This document shows, piece after piece, positions 10,058-18,395 of a DNA stretch of 34,727 nt. The notes under the pieces were generated by a model. The model was given only the letters and a program-made list of their open reading frames with translations, ran no database searches and had not been told where the DNA came from. Each line of letters opens with the position of its first letter. Position 1 is the stretch's first letter. A program made the translations under genes and the position numbers. Source of the stretch: Kluyvera ascorbata ATCC 33433. GTDB taxonomy: Bacteria > Pseudomonadota > Gammaproteobacteria > Enterobacterales > Enterobacteriaceae. Where the stretch lies: NCBI RefSeq assembly GCF_000735365.1, contig NZ_JMPL01000039.1, forward strand, positions 1-34,727. Direction: 5' to 3'.

Positions 10058-11965
10058 ATGATTGTTTTCTCCTCGTTACAAATTCGTCGCGGCGTGCGTG
10101 TCCTGCTGGATAACGCATCGGCCACCATCAACCCAGGGCAGAAAGTCGGCCTGGTGGGCAAAAACGGCTGCGGCAAATCCACGCTGCTCGCGCTGCTGAA
10201 AAACGAGATAAGCGCCGATGGCGGCAACTTTACCTATCCGAGCAGCTGGCAACTGGCATGGGTAAACCAGGAAACCCCTGCGCTGCCTCAGCCTGCTCTG
10301 GACTATGTCATTGACGGTGACCGTGAATACCGCCAGCTTGAAGCCCAACTGAACGATGCCAACGAACGCGATGATGGCCATGCCATCGCCACCGTTCATG
10401 GCAAGCTGGACGCGATTGACGCGTGGACTATCCGCTCTCGCGCCTCCAGCCTGCTGCACGGTCTGGGCTTCAGCAATGAACAGCTCGACCGCCCGGTCAG
10501 CGACTTTTCGGGCGGCTGGCGTATGCGCCTTAACCTCGCGCAGGCGCTGATTTGCCGCTCCGACCTGCTGCTGCTCGATGAACCGACCAACCACCTCGAT
10601 CTTGATGCGGTGATTTGGCTGGAGAGATGGCTGAAGAGCTACCAGGGCACGCTGATTCTGATTTCCCACGACCGCGACTTCCTCGACCCGGTGGTCGACA
10701 AAATTATTCATATCGAACAGGAAACTATGTTCGAGTACACCGGCAACTACAGCTCGTTTGAGGTGCAGCGCGCCACCCGCCTGGCTCAACAGCAGGCGAT
10801 GTACGAAAGCCAGCAGGAGCGCGTGGCGCATCTGCAAAGCTATATCGACCGTTTCCGTGCAAAGGCTACCAAGGCCAAGCAGGCACAGAGCCGTATCAAG
10901 ATGCTTGAGCGTATGGAGCTAATTGCCCCGGCCCACGTCGATAACCCGTTCCACTTCAGCTTCCGCGCGCCGGAAAGCCTGCCGAACCCATTGCTGAAAA
11001 TGGAAAAGGTCAGCGCGGGTTACGGCGATCGCACGATCCTCGAGTCGATCAAACTGAACCTGGTGCCGGGCTCGCGTATCGGCCTGCTGGGTCGCAACGG
11101 TGCGGGTAAATCGACGCTGATTAAACTGCTGGCGGGCGAACTTGAGCCGCTGCACGGTGAAATCGGCCTCGCCAAAGGCATTAAGCTGGGCTACTTCGCT
11201 CAGCATCAACTGGAATTCCTGCGCGCGGACGAATCGCCGTTGCAGCATCTGGCGCGCATGGCGCCGCAGGAGTTAGAGCAAAAGCTGCGTGACTACCTGG
11301 GCGGCTTCGGCTTCCAGGGCGATAAAGTCACCGAGCAAACCGCTCGCTTCTCTGGCGGCGAGAAGGCCCGCCTGGTGCTGGCGCTAATCGTCTGGCAGCG
11401 TCCGAACCTGCTGCTGCTCGATGAACCGACTAACCACCTTGACCTCGACATGCGTCAGGCGCTGACCGAAGCCTTAATCGATTTCGAAGGCGCGCTGGTT
11501 GTGGTCTCGCACGACCGTCACCTGATTCGCTCCACCACCGACGATCTCTATCTGGTGCACGACAAAAAAGTCGAGCCGTTCGATGGCGATCTGGAAGATT
11601 ATCAGCAGTGGCTAAGCGACGTGCAGAAGCTGGAAAACCAGGCCGACGACACGCCGAAAGAGAACAACGCCAATAGCGCGCAGTCGCGTAAAGACCAGAA
11701 GCGCCGCGAAGCGGAACTGCGCACCCTGACGCAGCCGCTGCGTAAAGAGATTACCCGTCTGGAAAAAGAGATGGAGAAGCTCAATGCACAGCTGGCGCAG
11801 GCGGAAGAGAAGCTCGGCGACAGCAGCCTGTATGAACCAGGCCGTAAAGCCGAAATGACCGAATGCTTACAGCTTCAGGCCAGCGCTAAATCCGGGCTGG
11901 AAGAGTGCGAAATGGCGTGGCTCGAGGCGCAGGAGCAGCTTGAGCAGATGATGCAAAACGACTAA
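10058..11965 (+). CDS. yheS: ABC-F family ATPase YheS
   Basis: A soluble ABC-F protein, one of four in E. coli (with EttA, Uup and YbiT), that acts on ribosomes rather than in transport. Two ABC modules are plain: Walker A GKNGCGKS near residue 35 and GRNGAGKS near 347, signatures FSGGWRMRL and FSGGEKARL, and two LLLLDEPTNHLDLD Walker B motifs. A linker of about 80 residues separates them, and the C terminus (about residues 530-635) is a charged coiled coil. It is 635 residues, similar to E. coli. The 151 bases before it (9907-10057) hold the divergent starts of kefG and yheS; no convincing promoter was found there. mdcR follows 16 bases after the stop. Confidence 0.96.
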   Translation: MIVFSSLQIRRGVRVLLDNASATINPGQKVGLVGKNGCGKSTLLALLKNEISADGGNFTYPSSWQLAWVNQETPALPQPALDYVIDGDREYRQLEAQLNDANERDDGHAIATVHGKLDAIDAWTIRSRASSLLHGLGFSNEQLDRPVSDFSGGWRMRLNLAQALICRSDLLLLDEPTNHLDLDAVIWLERWLKSYQGTLILISHDRDFLDPVVDKIIHIEQETMFEYTGNYSSFEVQRATRLAQQQAMYESQQERVAHLQSYIDRFRAKATKAKQAQSRIKMLERMELIAPAHVDNPFHFSFRAPESLPNPLLKMEKVSAGYGDRTILESIKLNLVPGSRIGLLGRNGAGKSTLIKLLAGELEPLHGEIGLAKGIKLGYFAQHQLEFLRADESPLQHLARMAPQELEQKLRDYLGGFGFQGDKVTEQTARFSGGEKARLVLALIVWQRPNLLLLDEPTNHLDLDMRQALTEALIDFEGALVVVSHDRHLIRSTTDDLYLVHDKKVEPFDGDLEDYQQWLSDVQKLENQADDTPKENNANSAQSRKDQKRREAELRTLTQPLRKEITRLEKEMEKLNAQLAQAEEKLGDSSLYEPGRKAEMTECLQLQASAKSGLEECEMAWLEAQEQLEQMMQND

Positions 11966-11981
11966 GCCACGGGAGCGGGCG

Positions 11982-12914
11982 ATGAACCTGTCAATCACCG
12001 ACGATATTACCTTCCGCAAGCTGACCATCTTCATGACCTTTATGGAGAAGGGCAACATCGCCCGCACCGCTGAGGCGCTGAATATCAGCGGCGTCAGCGT
12101 ACACCGGGCGCTGCACACGCTGGAAGAGAACGTTCGTTGTCCGCTGTTCGTCCACAAAGGGCGTAATCTTATCGCCCAACCCGCTGCATGGACGCTGCTG
12201 GAGTACTGCCAGGAAGTCACCCAACTGATGGAGCGCGGTCTGGAAGAAACGCGCAAAACGGCAGGCGTAGGCCAGGGTCGGTTACGCGTTGGAACTCTTT
12301 ACTCGCTGACGCTGGAGACGGTGCCGCACCTGATTATGGGCATGAAACTGCGTCGCCCGGACCTGGAACTGGATCTCACCATGGGTTCCAACGAAGCGCT
12401 GCTGAAGATGCTGGAAGACGGCGTGCTGGACGCGATCCTCATCTCCATTTCTGAAAGTGAAATCGACCGCAACAGCCTCGAAGTACTCCCCCTGTTCCAC
12501 GACGATATCTACCTCGCCGCACCGATGACCGCTACGCTTGACGCCACCCTTAAGGCGGATCTGCGCCACTATCGCAATGAGAAATTTGTGTCGCTGGCGG
12601 AAGGGTTTGCGACCTACGCGGGTTTCCAGGAAGCGTTTCATATTGCGGGGTTCGAGCCTGAAATCGTCACCCGCGTAAACGACATTTTCTCGATGCTCAG
12701 TCTGGTACAGGCTGGGGTTGGCTTCTGTTTGATGCCCGGACGAATGAAGAAGATGTATGAGAATACCGTGAAGCTGCAAAAGCTCGCTGAGCCCTATCAG
12801 ATGCAGCAGCTTATCGCGATTGTGTTTGCCCGTAACCGCGAGCGCGACCCAAGCCTGCTGGCACTGGCCGCCGAAGGGCGCATGTATGCCAGAACGCTGA
12901 ACCAGAATGCCTGA
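11982..12914 (+). CDS. mdcR: LysR-type regulator of malonate utilisation, MdcR
   Basis: A 310-residue LysR-family protein. The N-terminal winged helix (about residues 12-70) includes GNIARTAEALNISGVSVHRA, and the C-terminal sensing domain starts near residue 95 with GRLRVGTLYSLTLETVP. Sequence and context match the MdcR activators of Klebsiella-type mdc operons, which respond to malonate. The ATG has a GGGAG ribosome binding site. It lies on the strand opposite the mdc operon and converges on mdcH, unlike the divergent layout common for LysR regulators. Only 16 bases separate it from yheS and no terminator is visible, so it may be read from the yheS promoter. Confidence 0.9.
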   Translation: MNLSITDDITFRKLTIFMTFMEKGNIARTAEALNISGVSVHRALHTLEENVRCPLFVHKGRNLIAQPAAWTLLEYCQEVTQLMERGLEETRKTAGVGQGRLRVGTLYSLTLETVPHLIMGMKLRRPDLELDLTMGSNEALLKMLEDGVLDAILISISESEIDRNSLEVLPLFHDDIYLAAPMTATLDATLKADLRHYRNEKFVSLAEGFATYAGFQEAFHIAGFEPEIVTRVNDIFSMLSLVQAGVGFCLMPGRMKKMYENTVKLQKLAEPYQMQQLIAIVFARNRERDPSLLALAAEGRMYARTLNQNA

Positions 12915-13000
12915 TTGCCGGATGGCGACGCTACGCGTCTTATCCGGCCTACATCAGGTGCGAGTTGTAGGCCCGATAAGCGCAGCGCCATCGGGCAATC
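12914..13000. repeat. BIME made of two inverted REP units
   Basis: Two palindromic units face each other: GATTGCCGGATGGCG with CGTCTTATCCGGCCTAC (about 12913-12952), and GTAGGCCCGATAAGCGC with CGCCATCGGGCAATC (about 12967-13000). The outer ends are near-perfect inverted copies of each other. It fills the whole gap between the converging mdcR and mdcH, a usual site for enterobacterial bacterial interspersed mosaic elements, where they can protect 3' ends or bind gyrase. Confidence 0.9.
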
Positions 13001-13003
13001 ACA

Positions 13004-13900
13004 TCACGCACGAAGGCGTCTCGCCAGGTGCACGGCAACCTCCACGCCGCTGCGCTCAAGAGAGATAGATTCCCCTTCCCACGCCGCCTGACGCGTTAAG
13101 CAGGTCAGTATGCCACCGGGCGGCATTTCAATCGCCAGCCGTGCTTCACGTTCGTTGGCGGAGATAACCGCCTCCTGCCAGCGCACCGTGCGTGCCATAT
13201 TCATCGCCAGATCGTCAGCAATACGTTCCGGCTGCCACAGCACGCGACCGGTGCTGCCGCTCAGGTAGGCGAAGCGCGGGCGGGAAAGCGTCACATGGCT
13301 GAACGCCTCAACCAGCTTGTGCGCGGGCTCGGCCAACAGTTCACAATGCGACGGCACGCTCACCGCCAGGCGAGGCGCCTTACTGGCCCCTTTGGCCATC
13401 GCGCGTTTCGCCACGTCGGCCATCGCTTCATCAGGACCGGCAATCACAATCTGCGTCTCAGCGTTCAGGTTAGCGATATAGGTGCCGCTGCCTTCTACCA
13501 GGCTTTCCACCTGACTCAGCGTCAGCCCCATAATCGCCGTCAGGCCGTAGCCATGCGGATAGGCCTGCTCCATTAAGTCACCTCGCAGCGCCACCAGCGT
13601 CAGCGCGTCGGCGAAGTCGAGCGCACCGGCAACTACCGCCGCCGGGTACGCGCCAATGGAGAGTCCACTGACGATATCAGGCGCTACACCACGACGCTCT
13701 AGCTCGCGCGCCCATGCAACGCCAGCAATCAGCAGAGACAGTTGAACGGCTCGGGTATGTTTGAGCGCCTCAGGGGTATCCAGCGTATCAACCTCAGCGC
13801 CAAGCGCCTCACGCGCCTGGGCCAGTTCCGTCCCCGGAAGGTTTTGCAGCATTCCTGCGTGCTGCGTTCCCTGCCCCGGGAAGGTAAACAGAATTTTCAT
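13004..13900 (-). CDS. mdcH: Malonate decarboxylase malonyl transferase (epsilon) subunit
   Basis: MdcH loads malonyl groups from malonyl-CoA onto the prosthetic group of the carrier protein MdcC, starting the catalytic cycle. The 298-residue protein is a FabD-like acyltransferase: FPGQGTQHAGM near the N terminus, the nucleophile motif GLSIG with Ser81, and SVPSHCELL with the catalytic histidine. The ATG at 13900 is preceded by AGGAGT and overlaps the mdcG stop (TGATG), so I reject an upstream in-frame start at 13981 that lies inside mdcG. It is the last gene of the operon and ends next to the BIME. Confidence 0.94.
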   Translation of the reverse strand: MKILFTFPGQGTQHAGMLQNLPGTELAQAREALGAEVDTLDTPEALKHTRAVQLSLLIAGVAWARELERRGVAPDIVSGLSIGAYPAAVVAGALDFADALTLVALRGDLMEQAYPHGYGLTAIMGLTLSQVESLVEGSGTYIANLNAETQIVIAGPDEAMADVAKRAMAKGASKAPRLAVSVPSHCELLAEPAHKLVEAFSHVTLSRPRFAYLSGSTGRVLWQPERIADDLAMNMARTVRWQEAVISANEREARLAIEMPPGGILTCLTRQAAWEGESISLERSGVEVAVHLARRLRA

Positions 13901-14517
13901 CACTCCTCCCTGCCCCACGGGTCGCGAACCAACTGCGGCCCCTGCGAGGTTTTTAATAGTGCTTTTCCATCGCGCAGCCATTCATTGAGGGCAAAGCCGC
14001 CGCGCGGCGTGTCCACTTGGGTATCCGCCCGGCAAAGTCCGGCCGTTAGCTGCTGCTGCCACGTTTCCAGCGCTTCACGGGAGAGCGGCTGCGGCGCGCG
14101 GATCAACAGATCCAGATCGCTTGCCGCATGGATAACCGGGATCCCGGTCGCCAGCGCATAGCCGGTACTGCCGGTAATGCCCCACGTCCACGGCCATGCC
14201 TGCTGCGCCAATAACAAAGCCACCTGGACCGGTGGCTGAGAGATAAAGGGCGAGCGCAGCAGCGACAGCGGGTCCACCAGCGATTCCGGCGAGCAGACGC
14301 GAACGACCGCCTCTGCTTTCACCCAACCGGCGGCGCGCTGGTCGCGCTTCATCCCGCGGACGCCCACGGGAATACGCCCCTGCGCATCAACATCACGCCG
14401 CACCACTACCGGCAGGCCGCTATGCCAGACGGTATCCACCCAGGATTCCGTGACATCTTCAAGCGCGTCGCGCGCATTCAGCCAGATAAGGTCGTGTGGA
14501 CGTAATGTTGTGCTCAT
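13900..14517 (-). CDS. mdcG: Malonate decarboxylase holo-ACP synthase (phosphoribosyl-dephospho-CoA transferase)
   Basis: MdcG attaches the 2'-(5''-phosphoribosyl)-3'-dephospho-CoA group to the serine of apo-MdcC. The 205-residue protein contains GSTGYALATG followed by HAASDLDLLIR. Asp134 and Asp136 in the latter coincide with the two aspartates shown to be essential in the Klebsiella enzyme, typical of a nucleotidyltransferase site. It lies three bases after mdcF and overlaps the mdcH start. Confidence 0.94.
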   Translation of the reverse strand: MSTTLRPHDLIWLNARDALEDVTESWVDTVWHSGLPVVVRRDVDAQGRIPVGVRGMKRDQRAAGWVKAEAVVRVCSPESLVDPLSLLRSPFISQPPVQVALLLAQQAWPWTWGITGSTGYALATGIPVIHAASDLDLLIRAPQPLSREALETWQQQLTAGLCRADTQVDTPRGGFALNEWLRDGKALLKTSQGPQLVRDPWGREE

Positions 14518-14520
14518 GAT

Positions 14521-15480
14521 TTAGATTCCTGAAGTCAGCGAGATAAACAGCGGCAGCGACAGGATACACAGTACGGAGCTCAACAGCAGCACGGCTTCTG
14601 CATCCGGCGACTGCACGCCAAAGCGGTTACCGAATACCACGCCGAAGAAGCCTGCAGACAGCGCAATCATCAGGATAGCGGTAATCGCCACGGAACCATG
14701 CAGGCCAAAAATAAGCACGATGCCCCAGGCAATGGCAGGTTGAATCAGCAGCTTAGCGATGGTGGAGGTAATCACCACGGTGTTGATCTGCAGTTTACGC
14801 GCAGAGAGGATAACACCGGTCAGGAACAGCGCAGCGGCGGTCGCAGACAGGCCCAGCGGTTTAATGGCCGCCAGCACCAGCTCCGGCATTTTGATGCCAA
14901 TCGCGGAGAGGATAACCCCCAGCAGCGGGCCCATCACGATAGGTTTTTTAATTGAACGCCACATCAGTACTGGCAGCATAGACAGCGTAGAGCCGGAGTT
15001 ACCGCCTTCGGCACGCGCTTTTTCACGTTCCAGAATCAGCAGGCAGAACGGCGTCATCAGCACAGAACCACAGGCGATGGAAACGGCAACGGAAAGCGAA
15101 GTCGACGAGGTTTCACCCAGCACGCTCCCCAGAATCGGCAGGCCCAGCGCAGCGTAGTTTGGCAGCGCCACGGTCAGGGTCAGCACGGCGGCATCCTGCG
15201 GTGATTTGTTGAACAACTTGGTCGCCATAAAGTAGATAGCGGCGTAGGTGATCCACATCGCCAGCGTCAGTACCAGAATCAACGGCGACTGAGCAACAAT
15301 ACCGGCCCATGGGGTTTGTACCGTCGCGCTAAACAGCGCAGCGGGTAAAGCAAAGTCCATGACGAAGATGTTAAGCAGGGAGACGTTTTTATTGTCGACC
15401 ATTTTGGCCTTACCGGCCCAGAATCCCAGCAGCATGATGACGAAAATCGGAGCAAGAGCATGAACAATTACGTAAGTCAT
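14521..15480 (-). CDS. mdcF: AEC family malonate transporter MdcF
   Basis: A 319-residue inner-membrane protein of the auxin efflux carrier family with about ten hydrophobic segments, starting MTYVIVHALAPIFVIMLLGF. Substrate assignment to malonate uptake rests on its place inside the mdc operon, as in Klebsiella. The ATG at 15480 has an AGGTG ribosome binding site. It is the only mdc gene separated by a long gap (122 bases) from the gene before it, and that gap carries a perfect hairpin. Confidence 0.9.
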   Translation of the reverse strand: MTYVIVHALAPIFVIMLLGFWAGKAKMVDNKNVSLLNIFVMDFALPAALFSATVQTPWAGIVAQSPLILVLTLAMWITYAAIYFMATKLFNKSPQDAAVLTLTVALPNYAALGLPILGSVLGETSSTSLSVAVSIACGSVLMTPFCLLILEREKARAEGGNSGSTLSMLPVLMWRSIKKPIVMGPLLGVILSAIGIKMPELVLAAIKPLGLSATAAALFLTGVILSARKLQINTVVITSTIAKLLIQPAIAWGIVLIFGLHGSVAITAILMIALSAGFFGVVFGNRFGVQSPDAEAVLLLSSVLCILSLPLFISLTSGI

Positions 15481-15548
15481 ATTTCACCTGTAATGAAAAA
15501 AAGTTAGCACTGGCGCGATGATTATTATTTTTCAGATGCAAGTGCCCG

Positions 15549-15572
15549 CATGGGCGCTGGGAAGCGCCCATG
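15549..15572 (-). other. Intercistronic hairpin between mdcE and mdcF
   Basis: A 9-bp perfect stem, CATGGGCGC (15549-15557) with GCGCCCATG (15564-15572), and a 6-base loop lie in the 122-base mdcE-mdcF gap. On the minus strand it is not followed by a T-run, so it is not a standard terminator. It could mark RNA processing or stabilise the upstream mdcABCDE message relative to mdcFGH. This role is inferred. Confidence 0.55.
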
Positions 15573-15602
15573 GAGCCGTACATCCGGCAGGTCTCTTTTT
15601 TC

Positions 15603-16403
15603 TTACCAGCTTGCCCGCATGCGTTCGCGTACGAGGGCAGAGCTGCGGCGATTGTCAGCTCCCAGACGGCTTTTCAGCGTCGGGTCCTGACGAGCGTCTT
15701 TGATGGCCTGTTGCAAGGTGTTCACCACCAGCGTCAGATCGTTTGCAGATGGCGCATCTGGATTGCTGATATCCAGCAGATTTTCCAGCAGCCCCAGCGT
15801 GGCGTAGTTGCTGATGTCATACGCCATTGGCGGAATAGTTGCCGCCAGTTTTTCCAACGCGTCAACGGTACGCAGGGTGATACGCGCCGCCGACTCTTTA
15901 CCCATAGCGTGAATCAGCACGCCTTTATCGTTGAAAGCGATCAGGCGATTCGCCTGGTAGCCGTGCGCCAGAAACGCACCGGACATCGCTTTACCGACAA
16001 TCAGGCCAATCACCGGGTGGCCCGCCAGACGCGCGTTGGCATACGCCGCTGCGGCACCGGCCAGCGCCTGGTGAATACCGAAACCTTCTTCACGGCGACC
16101 GTAGGCCTGGCTTGGTACATCAATCACCGCCACAATCGGACGTTTCACCGCTTTATCAGCATCTGCGGCGATGGTTTCACTGACCACTTTTGCCAGCGTC
16201 CAGCCTTCCAGCAGACCGACTTCCCCTTTCGCTGCGCGCGGGAAGTGGTTATTGGCATCCGGCACCACGGCAACAAAACGTACCGTTTCACCGTTAAGTT
16301 CACCGTCAGCGGCCTGCACAGACGGGCACAGCCCTTCGATTCGTTTGGCGTTCGGAACCAGCGTTTCCAGCCATAATTCGCCACGGCTAATTGCGTTACT
16401 CAT
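15603..16403 (-). CDS. mdcE: Malonate decarboxylase gamma subunit
   Basis: MdcE pairs with MdcD to decarboxylate malonyl-S-ACP to acetyl-S-ACP; both have the carboxyltransferase (crotonase-like) fold. The 266-residue protein includes GHPVIGLIVGKAMSGAFLAH and NDKGVLIHAMGKESAARI, typical of MdcE. Two tandem ATG codons (16406 and 16403) overlap the mdcD stop. The second is better placed after GGAGGTG and gives the Klebsiella length. Confidence 0.93.
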   Translation of the reverse strand: MSNAISRGELWLETLVPNAKRIEGLCPSVQAADGELNGETVRFVAVVPDANNHFPRAAKGEVGLLEGWTLAKVVSETIAADADKAVKRPIVAVIDVPSQAYGRREEGFGIHQALAGAAAAYANARLAGHPVIGLIVGKAMSGAFLAHGYQANRLIAFNDKGVLIHAMGKESAARITLRTVDALEKLAATIPPMAYDISNYATLGLLENLLDISNPDAPSANDLTLVVNTLQQAIKDARQDPTLKSRLGADNRRSSALVRERMRASW

Positions 16404-17236
16404 CATTTCACCTCCCGGGCGAAGAGCGCATGAATCTGTTCGGTATCCGCCTGTTTGCGGGTATCGAAATTCGTCAGACGGTCGAGATACCAGGCATAGT
16501 TATCGGTGCGATGTTTCGCCGGAACGCCTTTCGCCAGCGCATCGTTCATGGCGGCTTTGACCGCGTTAACGCCGTCGCCGACCAGCGCTTCAACCAGACC
16601 GCTTTCGTAGCGAACTTCACCGCCGGTCATGCTCCAGATAAACGGACGGTCGCGGGAATCGTATTCTTCAATCCCGGCTTCCTGTTCGATGACCTGCGGG
16701 CCGTTCAGACCAAGACGCGCTTCGCGGGTCACAATCAGATAGCTACACAGCGCCGCCGCGATAGACATCCCACCGAAACAGCCCACGGTACCGGCCACAA
16801 TGCCGACCACCGGGGTATAACGACGCAGGTCAACAATCGCCGCGTGGATATCGGCAATCGCCGCCAGGCCCAGGTTCGCTTCTTGTAAACGTACGCCGCC
16901 GGTTTCCAGGCTCAGAACGGCCTGAGTTGGGATGCCGTTACGGTTATCTTCCGCCGCCAGCTCCAGCGCCGCCGCCATTTTGGCGCCGGACACTTCGCCC
17001 ATGCTGCCGCCCTGGAATGCGCCTTCAATCGCCACTACAACGGCCGGTTTGCCATTGATGGTGCCTTTTGCCACAACCATGCCATCATCGGCCTGAGGGA
17101 CAATGCCCTGCGCGCCCAGCCACGGCGACATCACGCCTTCAAACGGGTCGAGCAGTTCACGGTAGCTGCCTTCATCCAGCAGCGCATGCGCACGCTGGCG
17201 TGCTTTTAATTCGATAAAACTGCGATCATCACGCAT
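16403..17236 (-). CDS. mdcD: Malonate decarboxylase beta subunit
   Basis: The 277-residue decarboxylase beta subunit acts with MdcE on malonyl-S-MdcC. It carries glycine-rich oxyanion-type stretches EGAFQGGSMGEVSGAKM and GTVGCFGGMSIAAALCSY expected for this carboxyltransferase fold. The ATG at 17236 lies after GAGGTGAG and overlaps the last eight bases of mdcC; its stop overlaps the mdcE start. No other good start exists in frame nearby. Confidence 0.94.
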   Translation of the reverse strand: MRDDRSFIELKARQRAHALLDEGSYRELLDPFEGVMSPWLGAQGIVPQADDGMVVAKGTINGKPAVVVAIEGAFQGGSMGEVSGAKMAAALELAAEDNRNGIPTQAVLSLETGGVRLQEANLGLAAIADIHAAIVDLRRYTPVVGIVAGTVGCFGGMSIAAALCSYLIVTREARLGLNGPQVIEQEAGIEEYDSRDRPFIWSMTGGEVRYESGLVEALVGDGVNAVKAAMNDALAKGVPAKHRTDNYAWYLDRLTNFDTRKQADTEQIHALFAREVK

Positions 17237-17528
17237 AGCTCACCTCTTCAAAAACCTGTTCGATACGGATGCGCGCCACGCCCGGCGTCGCGCCGAAGTC
17301 GTGGATGGTCAGTTTGCCGGCTGGCAGGCTGCTGACCGTTTGCAGACGATTAATCAGCGCTTCCCAGCGGCTGCGGCTGTTATCGACAGAAGTGGTGATA
17401 TCAATGGTTAACGTCTGGCCCTGGTCGGCGGTGAATAACACCTCCATATCCCCGGAGCCCACAACGCCTGCCAGCGCTTTGCCGCTTAAGGTGCGGCTGG
17501 CCGGTACGGTTAACGTAATGTGTTCCAT
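17229..17528 (-). CDS. mdcC: Malonate decarboxylase acyl carrier protein (delta subunit)
   Basis: A 99-residue acyl carrier protein that shuttles acetyl and malonyl groups between MdcA, MdcDE and MdcH. Ser25 in VVGSGDMEVLF is the residue that carries the 2'-(5''-phosphoribosyl)-3'-dephospho-CoA group in the Klebsiella enzyme. This carrier is unrelated in sequence to the fatty-acid ACP. It follows mdcB by nine bases with an AGAGGA ribosome binding site and overlaps mdcD. Confidence 0.95.
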   Translation of the reverse strand: MEHITLTVPASRTLSGKALAGVVGSGDMEVLFTADQGQTLTIDITTSVDNSRSRWEALINRLQTVSSLPAGKLTIHDFGATPGVARIRIEQVFEEVSYA

Positions 17529-17537
17529 AACATCCTC

Positions 17538-18395
17538 TTAATGCTTGAAATAAGGCGATTCGATGCGATCGAGAAACAGGGTGGCGGCGAGCAAATCAGC
17601 GGCACCGCCCGGCGAGGCGTTCAGCGATAGCATGTGGCTATCAAGCGCGGCTAATGCCGCCTGACCTGCCGGATGGGCGCTGCCGCCCGCATTCAGCACT
17701 GCGCGAGCGCCGTCCTGCATGGCGTCCAACCCTTCCAACCCGGCGCGGGACAGCACGCAGGTATCGGTCAGTGAGGTCATGATTGCCATCAGCGCGTCGA
17801 GCCTTGCATGGGCTTCGCTGCTGCCGTTAAGTCGGCTTAGCCGTAGCTGCGGCAGCGCACGCTGCATCACATGCGGAAACGCCTGCTGCGCCTCTTCACG
17901 CGCGCCCGGCACCTGATAACGGTGGGTGGCGCGCAGCCCTTTGCTAAACACTTTTGGGGCCGCGGCATCTGGCAGCTTCGCCAGTTCGGCGGCGGTCGCG
18001 GCAACCTGTTTCGCGCTGCCCGCTCCGCCATGCATTGCCACGGCGCTCACCAGCAGTCCCAGTGCCCAAATCGCACCTCGGTGGGTATTGACCCCGCCGG
18101 TGGCCGCCATCATCTGTTGCTCGCCTTCGCGGCCGAGTCGCCCTATGGTTTGTCTAAGCGCAATATCCGCCGGACGTTGCCAGCTTTGTTGCGCCAGCGC
18201 CTGAAACGTGGGGGTCAGGCTGTGCGCGGAGCGCTCCATTAGCGCAAGCGATAAATCGTGGTGCGCACCGTTCCCCCGACTGTCCACCAGACCGGGTTTC
18301 GGGCTTAATCGTGCTTCGTCAATCAGACACTGCGTGGCGGTTCGCGCCAGCCATTCGGCACCGCCTTCAACCTGAATCTGGGGCAGAAGTTTCAT
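17538..18395 (-). CDS. mdcB: Triphosphoribosyl-dephospho-CoA synthase
   Basis: MdcB condenses ATP with 3'-dephospho-CoA to give the 2'-(5''-triphosphoribosyl) precursor that MdcG transfers. The 285-residue protein belongs to the CitG/MdcB family, with the conserved LSPKPGLVDSRGNGAHHDLS near residue 35 and GVNTHRGAIWALGLL further on. The ATG at 18395 overlaps the mdcA stop (TAATG). An upstream in-frame start at 18443 lies inside mdcA and is rejected. Confidence 0.94.
   Translation of the reverse strand: MKLLPQIQVEGGAEWLARTATQCLIDEARLSPKPGLVDSRGNGAHHDLSLALMERSAHSLTPTFQALAQQSWQRPADIALRQTIGRLGREGEQQMMAATGGVNTHRGAIWALGLLVSAVAMHGGAGSAKQVAATAAELAKLPDAAAPKVFSKGLRATHRYQVPGAREEAQQAFPHVMQRALPQLRLSRLNGSSEAHARLDALMAIMTSLTDTCVLSRAGLEGLDAMQDGARAVLNAGGSAHPAGQAALAALDSHMLSLNASPGGAADLLAATLFLDRIESPYFKH

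Noticed and set aside
16171-16560. Overlapping plus-strand frames across mdcE and mdcD
   Set aside because: They are opposite a continuous, overlapping operon with intact reading frames, and no start signals were seen.
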